Positions 29,565-38,687 are shown, counted from the stretch's first letter. The stretch is 64,000 nucleotides of DNA from Corynebacterium casei LMG S-19264 (GCF_000550785.1 NZ_CP004350.1:1468009-1532008); one strand, 5' to 3'. Notes: generated by a model from the sequence alone, not told the origin. Program-made: numbers and translations.

Positions 29565-30056
29565 TTAGTTCTGCGAGGTTTCGTCCTGGGCGGTTTCGGA
29601 GCCAAGCTTCGCCATTTCCTCAGCGGCGGCAACAAGAGCATCCTGGGCAGCCAAGACGCCGTCGACGGCGACCTTGAGGGACTGCGCAAGCTGATCATCA
29701 TTCATACCGGCCAAGTGCATGAATTCGCGCTCAGTGCGAACAATGAGCTGGTCTTCGTGCTCAGTAATAACTGCGCGGGCACCGAAAGACACAGTGTTGA
29801 TCTGGCCGGCAGCCAAGAAGAGGCCAGCATCAGCATTGGCAAACGATGCATCGGTGCCAACATCGGCACGCACGATGATGACGGACGGCAGCACTGCGAA
29901 CATGATGCCCAAGCCATTCAGGTTGGCACTAGCGACAGAATCTGCGCCCTGAGCCTTCTCCAGCGTGATATCAAACTGGGTCATCGCGTTGATGACACGG
30001 TCAATATCAACAGGTGGCAAGGTATTTGCGGTATTAGCGTTGTCAGAATTAGTCAT
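29565..30056 (-). CDS. YbjN-domain-like protein, second of a tandem pair
   Basis: The 163-residue soluble protein looks like the YbjN fold (type III secretion-chaperone-like). The core segment GIMFAVLPSVIIVRADVGTD is followed by a long C-terminal helix (QLAQSLKVAVDGVLAAQDALV). The family's biochemical role is unknown. Its start overlaps the end of the upstream YbjN-like gene by 8 bases, so the two are translationally coupled and may form a heteromer. The last 15 residues are polar and probably disordered. Confidence 0.7.
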   Translation of the reverse strand: MTNSDNANTANTLPPVDIDRVINAMTQFDITLEKAQGADSVASANLNGLGIMFAVLPSVIIVRADVGTDASFANADAGLFLAAGQINTVSFGARAVITEHEDQLIVRTEREFMHLAGMNDDQLAQSLKVAVDGVLAAQDALVAAAEEMAKLGSETAQDETSQN

Positions 30057-30546
30057 GGCTGTGGTCGCCCTCCCAGGTCACGAGTTCAGGGTGCTTTTGT
30101 TCGATCCATTCAAAGGAACCCAAGATGGCATCAATGGTCGTCATCACGAAGGCATCAAGCTGGTTGCGCGAAGCCCCAGCGCCGACGTGCAGCTCACGGA
30201 AAGCTGACACCGCAAGCTCCTCTGCATTGCTGTCAAAGAAACGCAGCGTTGGTGCAAAGTTGTCTTGGTTCCACTGGTTAGTCAGCATCAGAACCTGCGG
30301 ACCCTGAGTGGTTGGGAATGCGCCGCGCCACAAGGAGTCAATGACCAAAGTGTTGTCGCGGATCTGCATCGCGATTGCAGCGTTGGAGAATCCGGTGCGC
30401 AAGATGGTGCCCTGCTCGCCGTCGGGGGTGTCCACCTCTTCGAGGCGGTAGACCAGCTGCTTGTCGTCAAAGATTTCGGCTACTCGTGCAAGAGTGACGT
30501 CCTCGACTGGTGTATCCGGAACGATATTAGGTTCTTCGGAGCTCAC
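30049..30546 (-). CDS. YbjN-domain-like protein, first of a tandem pair
   Basis: The 165-residue soluble protein shows the segments AIAMQIRDNTLVIDSLWRG and LRFFDSNAEELAVSAFRELHVG, consistent with the YbjN family. It starts at GTG 30546 with AAGGA 9 bases upstream. It overlaps the following YbjN-like gene by 8 bases. The C-terminal HELVTWEGDHSHD-like tail is His/Asp-rich. In corynebacteria such pairs recur; function is unassigned. Confidence 0.7.
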   Translation of the reverse strand: MSSEEPNIVPDTPVEDVTLARVAEIFDDKQLVYRLEEVDTPDGEQGTILRTGFSNAAIAMQIRDNTLVIDSLWRGAFPTTQGPQVLMLTNQWNQDNFAPTLRFFDSNAEELAVSAFRELHVGAGASRNQLDAFVMTTIDAILGSFEWIEQKHPELVTWEGDHSHD

Positions 30547-30584
30547 TTCATCAGTCCTTATGATTATTGTTGATTATTTTCGCT

Positions 30585-31391
30585 CTACCCAGCATAACGG
30601 CTCAGCACAAATGCGTCCGTTCGGTAGGGGATTTCTATCTTTTGCCCAGGTTGAAAGCCCATGTGCTCAAAAAGGTACCAATTTAGGTTGCCGGTCATAC
30701 GTGAGCGGTTCTTCTCAGTAGCTCGCAGCCAATAGGAACGCGAGTGCATCAAAGTATGAAGCTGTTCCACGCGAAGCGTCTGATTCCAGTGCTCGTGGTG
30801 TTCTTCAGCAATTGTCCAGGGTGAATGCACTTCTGGTGTGAAGTCGGGGCGCAAGATATCACCTGAGTGCATGATGCGGGTTAGCCGCAGCACCCAGGGA
30901 TCGGAATGGACGTCGATGGTGTTCCACACCAACACCACCGAGCCATCGGCACGTACCACGCGGTCGAGTTCCTGGCATGCAGCCTTGGCGTCGACCCAGT
31001 GCCAAGCTTGGGCACAAAAGGCAGCGTCCACGCAAGAATCGGCAAGACTCAAACGCTCAGCCGTTGCCCGCCAGCATTTTATGCCGTGCGCTTGGAGAAC
31101 ACGTACCATATCGGGGGAAGGATCACACGCTAAAACTGTGTCATGCGGCAAACTAAGAGTAAGCTTGCCGGTTCCGGCACCAATATCAACGGCAGTTTTG
31201 CCGGGTGCAAGATGCCCAATAAGACGTGGGTACTCGGGGCGAATTTCATCATAAACATCCGCGCCATCGCGAAATGCTTCCGCCGCAGCCGCCTTGTGCG
31301 CCATGGTGGCAAAGCGCGGTGCTTGCCGGCGCGACGGCGGGCGGTAGCTGGGATAATGTCCTGGGCTAGGATGGGTTGGTTCGGAAGTCAT
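30585..31391 (-). CDS. Class I SAM-dependent methyltransferase
   Basis: The 268-residue protein has motif I VDIGAGTGKLTL, the acidic motif ACDPSPDMV, a motif IV-like region AAFCAQAWHWVD, and GSVVLVWNT. The family includes small-molecule and lipid methyltransferases, and the substrate is unknown. The longer frame to 31454 would run into the divergent ABC gene; ATG 31391 is the better start although no ribosome site is visible. Only about 40 bases separate it from the divergent ABC start, so the two promoters must overlap coding sequence or be leaderless. Confidence 0.8.
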   Translation of the reverse strand: MTSEPTHPSPGHYPSYRPPSRRQAPRFATMAHKAAAAEAFRDGADVYDEIRPEYPRLIGHLAPGKTAVDIGAGTGKLTLSLPHDTVLACDPSPDMVRVLQAHGIKCWRATAERLSLADSCVDAAFCAQAWHWVDAKAACQELDRVVRADGSVVLVWNTIDVHSDPWVLRLTRIMHSGDILRPDFTPEVHSPWTIAEEHHEHWNQTLRVEQLHTLMHSRSYWLRATEKNRSRMTGNLNWYLFEHMGFQPGQKIEIPYRTDAFVLSRYAG

Positions 31392-31432
31392 AAGTAATAA
31401 GAACAATACAGATAGTGCGTGAGGTGATGGTC

Positions 31433-32869
31433 GTGGCTGCTCTTCCACAAGCAAGCGATCCTCGGTGGTTGATAAAGACTCTATTTTCCCGCAAAAAGCT
31501 GACTGTGCCTGCCGCTATCTTAATGTCCGTCGGTTTTGTGTGTAACGGTCTCTCCCCGGTCATCGTTGGCAAAGCTATTGACAGGGCGATTGCCATCGGA
31601 AGCTTGTCGGCGCTGTGGCTGTGGGTCGCTATTTTGCTGGTGACATTCTGCGTCAACGCTGCCGCGGGCTGGTTCGCGCGCTCGATGTTTACCCGGGCCG
31701 CGTTGGAGATCGGCCATGATTTGCGCATGACGGTTACGGATCGTATTCAGCATCCCAAAGGGATGGCTGGCAAGCAGCGCACAGCGGGGGAGATGCTCTC
31801 CATTGCATCATCCGATACGCAGCGTGTTTCCGACGCGGTGATGATGACGGTCTTCCCCGTCGCGGAGATTACCTCCATTACTTATGTCGCCATCATGGTG
31901 TCCTTGGTCAATGTTCCGCTGGGCATTGGTGTTCTTATCGGTGGCCCGATTGTGGTCATGATTTCACTCAAGTCCGCAACGCCGCTGCGCAAGCGGTCTA
32001 GCAGGCGGCAACGGGCGTTGGCGGCGGCCTCAGCTACAGCAACAGATGTGGTTCAGGGTTTGCGTATTCTCAAAGGTTTGGGAGCAGTGGATACGGTGCG
32101 CTCGCGCTACCAGTTGGTCTCCGATACGGCTTATAACAAGACCGTGGATGCCAACGGCGCGCAGGCACGGCTAAACGCGGTGACGGAGACGGCTGGTGCT
32201 TTCTATGTGATCATCGTCAGCGTCGTGTCGGGTCTCATGGCTATCAATGGCACGATGACGGTGGGTGAGCTCATTACGGTGGTGGGTCTGACGCAGTTCA
32301 TCATCACGCCGATGACAATGTTGGGCAAGAATATCGCTTCGCGGTGGGCAACCGCGCAGGCATCTGGCCGGCGTATCCAGGAGCTTTTGCTTGCCGATGC
32401 CTCCTTTACCGACGATCATCCTTCGCTGCCTGCTCTTCGTCCCGGCATCACCGTGGTGACCTCGACGCCACCGGCAGAGCTGGTGAACTTGCCGCGGGAT
32501 AAATGCATTGTTGCTCCACACGGCGCGGATATTTTTGAAGGCTCAGTGCTCGATAACGTGCACCCAGATCGTGAACGTGCGTTGTGGGCACTGGAAGTGG
32601 CTTCGGCGGAAGATATCCCCGGTGGCCCCGAGCGCGAGGTCGGGGAGAACGGTGGACACCTCTCTGGTGGGCAGCGCCAACGCGTTGCACTGGCGCGCGC
32701 GATTGCTGCCGATGCCGACATTCTGATTTTGCAAGACCCCACCACAGCGGTGGACTCGGTTACTGAGCAGACGATTGCAACACGCGTCGCGGCAGCGCGC
32801 GCGGATAAACCAACCATCGTGTACACCAATGCGCCCGCCTGGCAGGCCGTGGAAATGGAGGCGAAGTAA
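31433..32869 (+). CDS. ABC exporter half-transporter with a P-loop-less NBD
   Basis: The 478-residue half-transporter has a type IV (exporter) membrane domain over about residues 10–300. Its shortened nucleotide-binding domain lacks Walker A: after the membrane domain the sequence passes through PGITVVTSTPPAELVNL directly to a Q-loop-like region. The signature LSGGQRQRVALARAI is intact (from about residue 410). Walker B is altered to LILQDPTTAVD (Asp to Gln, catalytic Glu to Asp). GTG 31433 has GAGG 8 bases upstream; ATG 31427 and GTG 31415 are alternatives. It is followed 2 bases later by its partner at 32872, which has the complementary defects. Confidence 0.85.
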   Translation: MAALPQASDPRWLIKTLFSRKKLTVPAAILMSVGFVCNGLSPVIVGKAIDRAIAIGSLSALWLWVAILLVTFCVNAAAGWFARSMFTRAALEIGHDLRMTVTDRIQHPKGMAGKQRTAGEMLSIASSDTQRVSDAVMMTVFPVAEITSITYVAIMVSLVNVPLGIGVLIGGPIVVMISLKSATPLRKRSSRRQRALAAASATATDVVQGLRILKGLGAVDTVRSRYQLVSDTAYNKTVDANGAQARLNAVTETAGAFYVIIVSVVSGLMAINGTMTVGELITVVGLTQFIITPMTMLGKNIASRWATAQASGRRIQELLLADASFTDDHPSLPALRPGITVVTSTPPAELVNLPRDKCIVAPHGADIFEGSVLDNVHPDRERALWALEVASAEDIPGGPEREVGENGGHLSGGQRQRVALARAIAADADILILQDPTTAVDSVTEQTIATRVAAARADKPTIVYTNAPAWQAVEMEAK

Positions 32870-32871
32870 GT

Positions 32872-34620
32872 ATGAGCATGCGTTTCCCAACCGCCACGTG
32901 GCCAGAAACCCGCAAGGTTTTGGGCCGGCATCTGCGCCAGGTTCCAGGCGCTTTAAGCCAGTTCATTTTCTCTATCGTTTTATTGGGCGTTGGCGCGGTA
33001 GCCAATATTTGGATCCCCATCCAGTTGGGCCGCATCGTGGACGTGGTGATTTCTGAGGCCAGCACAAGCCTTGTCCGCATAAGTATTGAGCTGGTCATCG
33101 CGGCACTGGTGGCAGCGATCTTCTCCGCCTGGGGCTTCTTCGTCCTGTCGCGGCTAACAGAGCGGGTCATTGCCAATTTGCGTGAAAACATGGTCGGCAC
33201 CGCCCTCGGCCTGCCCGTGCACCGCGTGGAGGACGCCGGCACAGGCGACCTGGTGTCGCGTTCTACCGATGATGTCGCAGAGCTTTCCGCGGCAGTCACC
33301 GAAACAGTGCCGATTTTGGCGAACTCCGGGTTTGCCATCGTCACAACCGCGCTGGCGCTCATTGCCCTGGACTGGCAGTTCCTGCTCGTTGTCGTGGCAG
33401 CGCTACCCATCTATGTCATCGCCGCGAGACGCTATCTTCGCGTCGCACCTGGCCGTTATGCTGCGGAACGCGCCTCCATGGCAGACCGTGCGCGACGCGT
33501 TCTGGAGGCTATCCGCGGGCGCGCCACTGTGCGTGCCTTCGGCATGGAAAAAGACATGCACAACCGCATCCATGCCGCGTCCTGGGACGTAGTTGAACAC
33601 GGTTATTCGGCTCGCCGCACCATGTTCGTGCTGCAGCTGTGGATGACATCGGTGGAGTTCGTGCTCCTTACCGTTGGTCTGATCGTCGGCTTCATTACCG
33701 TACAGACCGGATCGCTCACTGTGGGTGCAGTCACCGCCGCGATGCTCATGCTTATTCGCCTGCGCGGCCCGCTGATGGGTTTGATGCGCGTTCTCGATAC
33801 CGTTCAGTCCGGCTATGCTTCCTTGGCTCGTATCGTGGGCGTGGTCATCAACCCGCCGCAGCCCACCAAACCGGCAGGTGCTCCACCGAAGGAAGGACAC
33901 GTTGAGGTTAGTGAAGTCTCCTTCTCCTATGGCGAGGGCTGGGCAGTAGAAGACGTTTCTGTCACCATCAAACCGGGTGAAACCGTTGCCGTGGTGGGCG
34001 CGTCTGGCGCTGGCAAGACTACAGTCGCTGCTTTGCTGGCAGGTCTTCGTGTTCCAGATTCGGGCAGCGTCACCGTCGACGGTGTAGAAGTCACCACGCT
34101 ATCCGATGCCGAACGCGTTGCTCGCCTCGCTCTAGTCTCACAAGAGGTCCATGTCTTTTCCGGAACTCTGCGTGAAGACTTGAGCTTGGCCAAACCGGAC
34201 GCGACCGATGAGGAGATGCTCGCAGTACTCAAGCGCGTGCATGCAGACTGGTTTGATCACCTCGTTGACGGGCTCGACACCGTAGTCGGCGCACAAGGCT
34301 TGCAGCTTGATCCTGTGGCCGCACAGCAGTTGGCATTGGCCCGCATGTTGCTTCTTGACCCGAAGGTCGTGGTGATGGATGAAGCCACCGCCGAGGCCGG
34401 TTCCCAAGGCGCGCAGGCGCTGCAGGATGCGGCTGAAGAACTCACCCGAGGTCGCGCAGCATTGGTGGTGGCTCACCGCCTGGACCAAGCATCACGCGCA
34501 GATGAGATCCTGGTCATGGACAATGGTCGCGTCGTGGAGCGAGGAACCCATGAGCAATTGCTAGAATCCGAAGGGCGTTACCGGCATCTTTGGACTGCGT
34601 GGCAGCGTGGTAGAGAATAG
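32872..34620 (+). CDS. ABC exporter half-transporter with degenerate signature motif
   Basis: The 582-residue exporter half-transporter has six membrane segments over about residues 20–300 and a complete NBD from about 345. Walker A is GASGAGKT (376–383), Walker B is VVVMDEATAEAG with the catalytic Glu, and the H-loop is VAHRLDQ. The LSGGQ signature is replaced by LDPVA (479–483). It should form a heterodimer with the preceding gene product. One composite ATP site would then be complete (Walker A/B here, signature from the partner) and the other dead. Cargo is unknown. Confidence 0.9.
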   Translation: MSMRFPTATWPETRKVLGRHLRQVPGALSQFIFSIVLLGVGAVANIWIPIQLGRIVDVVISEASTSLVRISIELVIAALVAAIFSAWGFFVLSRLTERVIANLRENMVGTALGLPVHRVEDAGTGDLVSRSTDDVAELSAAVTETVPILANSGFAIVTTALALIALDWQFLLVVVAALPIYVIAARRYLRVAPGRYAAERASMADRARRVLEAIRGRATVRAFGMEKDMHNRIHAASWDVVEHGYSARRTMFVLQLWMTSVEFVLLTVGLIVGFITVQTGSLTVGAVTAAMLMLIRLRGPLMGLMRVLDTVQSGYASLARIVGVVINPPQPTKPAGAPPKEGHVEVSEVSFSYGEGWAVEDVSVTIKPGETVAVVGASGAGKTTVAALLAGLRVPDSGSVTVDGVEVTTLSDAERVARLALVSQEVHVFSGTLREDLSLAKPDATDEEMLAVLKRVHADWFDHLVDGLDTVVGAQGLQLDPVAAQQLALARMLLLDPKVVVMDEATAEAGSQGAQALQDAAEELTRGRAALVVAHRLDQASRADEILVMDNGRVVERGTHEQLLESEGRYRHLWTAWQRGRE

Positions 34621-34673
34621 ACCCCAACAGGTAATCCACACAGATAACTGAGAAGAGAATGCGAGGAACGCAC

Positions 34674-35765
34674 GTGCACACAACCAGCTACATCGGGCGT
34701 GTTGCACGGAGTTTTATCCCGCAGGGTCTTGGCAAACGCCTCGTTGCCGGCGCAACTGCGGTTCTGATGGGCGCCGCGCTGGTGTCGTGCTCTGAGCTTC
34801 CCTCTCAAGGGGAGACCACGTCGCTGTCGGGAGAAGACACCATCACACCAAGCAGCGAAGCAAACGCCGCCTCCGAAACCCGCAACCTTGGTCTGCCAAA
34901 GTCGGCACCACTCGTTGGTCCTGAGCCGGGCGAGTCTAAGACCACCAATCTTGCATCGGGTCGCAGCTTTATCCTGCACGTGCCTGAAAACTACGAGCCT
35001 GGTAAGAAGTGGCCGGTCGTACTAGCTTTCCACGGATGGAAAGAAACCGCTGGCATGATGCAGCGCTACACGGAGCTCAATGCTGCCGATGCCATCATGG
35101 TCTATCCCTCTGGCGTCGAACGCGCCTGGGCGCCTGCGCCTTACGCGAAAACCACGGGCGAAGAAGATACGCAGTTTGCTAGCGATATCGTCGACTCGCT
35201 GCGTGCTACCTACGCCGTGGATGATGACCGCATCTTCGCCACTGGCATGTCCAACGGTGGTGGCTTTGCGGCTTATTTGGGTTGTCAGCTTCCGAATATC
35301 TTCAAGTCCGTTGCCACTGTCTCCGCGGCTTATTACCAAGCCATCCACGCTTCCTGCAAGGGCGAGCCAGTGGGACGCCTGGACATGCACGGCACCCTTG
35401 ACCCAGTCGTTGACTACTACGGCGGAACCCGCCACAAGGAACGCTATGTTGCTGTCCAGGAAGTAGCCGCAATGGATGCTCAGCGCAACCTCTGCGAGGG
35501 CAATCTGCGCACCGAACGTCTAGCCAATAACGCCTTGCTGGTGCAGTGGGAACAGTGCCAACGCCCCGTTCAGCACATCCGGATTGGCGGCGGTCAGCAC
35601 GTGTGGCCGGGCGGCACCTATGACAAAGACAGCGAAGTCGGCGACGGCTTTGCCACCGATAAGGTTCTAGACTTCTTTGGCATCCCGGGCCGTCCAGCAG
35701 GCATGGAGGAGGCCGCAACCGTTGAAACCGGCACGATGGAAGAAAACGAGCTCAGCGAAAGCTAG
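34674..35765 (+). CDS. LpqC-like secreted esterase/polyhydroxybutyrate depolymerase family lipoprotein
   Basis: The 363-residue alpha/beta-hydrolase has an N-terminal signal and lipobox-like LVSC (Cys39), then a Ser/Glu-rich linker. The catalytic domain has the nucleophile in GMSNGGGFAAYLGC (Ser193), an aspartate in MHGTLDPVVDYYGG, and a histidine in GGGQHVWPGG. The polyhydroxybutyrate-depolymerase label is a family name; the true substrate may be a cell-envelope ester. GTG 34674 follows GAGGAA; ATG 34659 is also possible. The gene ends only 12 bases from the convergent DNA methyltransferase gene, with no terminator between. Confidence 0.82.
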   Translation: MHTTSYIGRVARSFIPQGLGKRLVAGATAVLMGAALVSCSELPSQGETTSLSGEDTITPSSEANAASETRNLGLPKSAPLVGPEPGESKTTNLASGRSFILHVPENYEPGKKWPVVLAFHGWKETAGMMQRYTELNAADAIMVYPSGVERAWAPAPYAKTTGEEDTQFASDIVDSLRATYAVDDDRIFATGMSNGGGFAAYLGCQLPNIFKSVATVSAAYYQAIHASCKGEPVGRLDMHGTLDPVVDYYGGTRHKERYVAVQEVAAMDAQRNLCEGNLRTERLANNALLVQWEQCQRPVQHIRIGGGQHVWPGGTYDKDSEVGDGFATDKVLDFFGIPGRPAGMEEAATVETGTMEENELSES

Positions 35766-35777
35766 AGCCTGCGAAAG

Positions 35778-36971
35778 CTAGCTCGCATCAACCCGGGTGG
35801 CATCTAGTCCAGCCGCCTGCATGCGTGCCCAACAGATGTCAGCAATGGTTTCAAAACCTGCCTTAAACGCGGCGCTGTCTTCCATGGTCGGCTCCGGAAT
35901 CTGAATCAGCTGCACTTGGCGCGTTCCACCATCGGCAGCATTTAGCTGTGCGACTGCCTGCGCCGTCGTGCCAGAACCGGCAAAGAAGTCCAACACTAGG
36001 CCATCTTTGGGCCCACCAATGCCAATGAGGTATTCCACCAGCCGCACCGGCTTGGGAAAATCGAAGATGCCAGCCACTCCCAGCGCAGTTTCGGCGTCGC
36101 GGCGACCCGCACGGGTGACCCCAAAGCGCTCGCCGTCGAGAATACTGCGCGGCCGCGCACCAGCTTTTCGATAGTTCTTGGTGTACACAAACCCACGGCG
36201 AAACACGAGCTGGTCAAAGTTCTCAGCAACCTTTTCGCGGCTCCAGCGCCAGCGCGCCACCTGCGTCTGACCTTCGGGCTGGTGCGGCCAGTACTGTCTG
36301 CCATCGGCATTAGTGATGGCGAAATCCAGCGAAGGCAGGTAGCCCAAGGTCTTTGAGTCCAACCGGACCAGGGAATAGGCGCCGTGCTCATCCCGGAAGT
36401 TATATTTCGTGCTGGTATGTCCCTGTGGGTCTAGATTAAACCCCGGCGACTCGGGCGATCTGGCATAAGCCAGCACATACTCATGCTCTGCGACCGCGAA
36501 GCGCGAGTCATTTTTACCCGTGCCGCCCTTCTTCCAGATGAACTGGTTGGCGAAATTGGCTTGGCCAAAGAGCTCATCGGCAAGCATGCGAAGATGCGCA
36601 GCTTCATCCTCGCCGATGGAGATAAAGATATGGCCCGTCGGCGCCAGCAGGTCCCACGCCAATTGCAGGCGCGGCGCCATCATCGACAGCCATTGCGTAT
36701 GCCACTGGCCATGGTCTGTGGACTTGTGCTCGCGGCGGTTGCGGTAATTATCGCGGTAAACAAAATCTCGGCCAGTGTTGTACGGCGGGTCAATGTAGAT
36801 GACATCCACGCTGCCGGGCGCGTGCTCACGCAGGACTTTCAGCACGTCTAGATTGTCACCGGCATACAGCACGTTGCCGGCGGTAGGTGTAACGGTAGCT
36901 TGGGCGGGCGAATGAGCCAGGGCGAGCGCTTCTTGCTTGCCCGGCCAGTGAAGCCCGAAGCTTGATGTCAC
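35778..36971 (-). CDS. Solitary N6-adenine/N4-cytosine DNA methyltransferase, beta class
   Basis: The 397-residue protein has motif IV DPPYNTGRDFVYRD early (about residue 61) and motif I LDFFAGSGTTAQAV late (about 330), the order of the beta class. The region between should hold target recognition. It resembles the Mod subunits of type III systems but is shorter, and no restriction gene is adjacent, so it looks like an orphan methylase or a remnant. Its GTG start at 36971 overlaps the stop of the upstream serine transporter (GTGA), so translation is coupled. The recognition sequence cannot be predicted. Confidence 0.88.
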   Translation of the reverse strand: MTSSFGLHWPGKQEALALAHSPAQATVTPTAGNVLYAGDNLDVLKVLREHAPGSVDVIYIDPPYNTGRDFVYRDNYRNRREHKSTDHGQWHTQWLSMMAPRLQLAWDLLAPTGHIFISIGEDEAAHLRMLADELFGQANFANQFIWKKGGTGKNDSRFAVAEHEYVLAYARSPESPGFNLDPQGHTSTKYNFRDEHGAYSLVRLDSKTLGYLPSLDFAITNADGRQYWPHQPEGQTQVARWRWSREKVAENFDQLVFRRGFVYTKNYRKAGARPRSILDGERFGVTRAGRRDAETALGVAGIFDFPKPVRLVEYLIGIGGPKDGLVLDFFAGSGTTAQAVAQLNAADGGTRQVQLIQIPEPTMEDSAAFKAGFETIADICWARMQAAGLDATRVDAS

Positions 36972-38218
36972 AGAAAGAGTCCTACAATCGTTGCGGAAAT
37001 CGCGGCAATACCAGTAATGATGACAAACAAATCAGTCCAGGTGTTGCGGAAACGCTTAAGCGCTGGAACTTTGTAGATTGCGTACATCGGCATGATGTAG
37101 AGAATCATAGCGATAAATGGACCACCGATGGATTCAATCAGCGACAGAATCGATGGATTGGCGATGGCCGCCACCCACGTGGTGAGGAAGATAAACGCGA
37201 ACACCAGGTTGGTGATGGTGGCGGAGGATGATCGCTTGGCAAAGCCTGGTGCAATCTTGCCGACGATAAAGCGCGCGCCTTCCGATGCCCCCAGCACGTG
37301 GCCGAAGTAAGAAGACACAATGGCCAGGATGGCAACGATCGGCGACAACAGCGCCATGATTGGCACACCAGTGGTGTTCGCAATATAGGACATGACCGGG
37401 ATGTTTTGCTCGCGAGCTTCCGCTAGGCCGTCGCCGCCGACTGCCAGGGCGCAAGACCAGACGAAGAACATGGTGAAGACGGTGAGCAAGATGGCGGTAA
37501 TGGCCAAGACCTTGGATGCATTCTCCGTCGAGCGACGGCCCCAGGTGCGCTGCATGGCCAAAGAGAACTGCGAAATCGCTGGAGAGTGGTTAAAGGAAAA
37601 TACCAGAACCGGCAAAATCATGACGATGGCCCAGATGCCAGCGGTATTCAGTTCTGCGTTATAGAAGCTTTCAAAGTCCCACTGTGGAATCAGGTACAGC
37701 GACACCGCTGCAAGGAAGACGATGAGTGGGTAGACAATAATTTGGGTGATGATCAGCATCAGGCGTTGGCTGAACACAAAGACTAAAGTCATGCCGCCGA
37801 CCAGAATCAGCGATAGCAGCCAGCGTGAGATTTCCGGGCCATTAAGCTGATTGACGATGAAGCTATCCACCGTGTTGGTAATTGAGACACCGTAAATCAA
37901 CACGATGGGGTAGATGGCAAAGAAGTAGAGCACAGAAATTACTGTGCCGGCGCGCTCACCAAAGTAGTTGGTGACCACTCCTGTGATGTCCGCACCTGCG
38001 ACTGGCGATGCACACATGATGCGCGATAGCGCCCGGTGCGAGAGATATGTCATGGGCCCGATGAGCACCGTGGCAATCAGCAGCGGCCAGAAACCAAATC
38101 CGCCCGCGTTGATGGGCAGGAACAAGATGCCGGCGCCAACAGCGGTACCGAAGAGGGATATCACCCAGTTGGTATTGACAGAAGACGGCTTTTGCTGCTG
38201 AGTCGCGGGTTGCGTCAT
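36968..38218 (-). CDS. sdaC: SdaC-type serine transporter (HAAAP family)
   Basis: The 416-residue membrane protein has about 11 hydrophobic segments and is closely similar in sequence to E. coli SdaC. Examples are FGTAVGAGILFLPINAG, LYFFAIYPIVLIYGVSITN, PVLVFSFNHSPAISQF, NPSILSLIESIGGP and MPMYAIYKVPAL. It probably imports L-serine with protons. The frame extends to GTG 38293, but ATG 38218 has an AAGGAG site 12 bases upstream and fits the family, so it is chosen. A symmetrical AT-rich repeat (38343–38364) upstream may control it. It is coupled to a DNA methyltransferase gene, an unusual partner. Confidence 0.9.
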   Translation of the reverse strand: MTQPATQQQKPSSVNTNWVISLFGTAVGAGILFLPINAGGFGFWPLLIATVLIGPMTYLSHRALSRIMCASPVAGADITGVVTNYFGERAGTVISVLYFFAIYPIVLIYGVSITNTVDSFIVNQLNGPEISRWLLSLILVGGMTLVFVFSQRLMLIITQIIVYPLIVFLAAVSLYLIPQWDFESFYNAELNTAGIWAIVMILPVLVFSFNHSPAISQFSLAMQRTWGRRSTENASKVLAITAILLTVFTMFFVWSCALAVGGDGLAEAREQNIPVMSYIANTTGVPIMALLSPIVAILAIVSSYFGHVLGASEGARFIVGKIAPGFAKRSSSATITNLVFAFIFLTTWVAAIANPSILSLIESIGGPFIAMILYIMPMYAIYKVPALKRFRNTWTDLFVIITGIAAISATIVGLFL

Positions 38219-38687
38219 GAGGGTGGGGTGCTCCTTGAAGTTTTCTTCTACGTGCTTCTCAAGATCCAGCAGACTGACTTCATTTTCGACCACGGCAGGT
38301 TTGGGGAGCGCCCGCCACAGTGAAGATCCGTCTGATTTTTGGATTAATTTGCAATGAAATTAATTCGTAATATCTGGCCACTGAACGTGATTAGTTGACC
38401 CTACCACCGCCAATGGCAGACCTTGGGTATCGATCCACTGCAATCGGGGTTTTACGAGGGTAACTATTGCCACCATCTTGCAAATAGGACGCAGGTCACA
38501 AAAAGATTACGGGTGTCTGATTTAGGCAATTTTCAGCAATTTTTGCTCGACTTTTCATGGCGCGATGCCTCTGACGTCTCTATCGTGGGGAAGTGCACGA
38601 GACGCCAAGGCATGAAGCTGCTGCGGCAATTAGCTACAGGGCTATTCCTTGGGCGCTAAACGAAACTTGTATTAAGGAGCGTTATTC
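38219..38687. other. 469-base intergenic region upstream of the serine transporter
   Basis: It holds the divergent promoters of the serine transporter and the small antitoxin-family gene. The one clear element is an inverted repeat at 38343–38364. The 78-codon frame at 38423–38659 has no ribosome site and no recognisable features and is not called. Confidence 0.5.
38343..38364. promoter_or_regulatory. AT-rich operator-like dyad upstream of the serine transporter
   Basis: Perfect 8-bp arms ATTAATTT and AAATTAAT flank a 6-base centre. It lies about 125–145 bases upstream of ATG 38218 and could bind a regulator. Confidence 0.4.

Noticed and set aside
38423..38659. Open frame of 78 codons in the serine-transporter promoter region
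   Set aside because: No ribosome site, no motif, and overlaps the likely control region.
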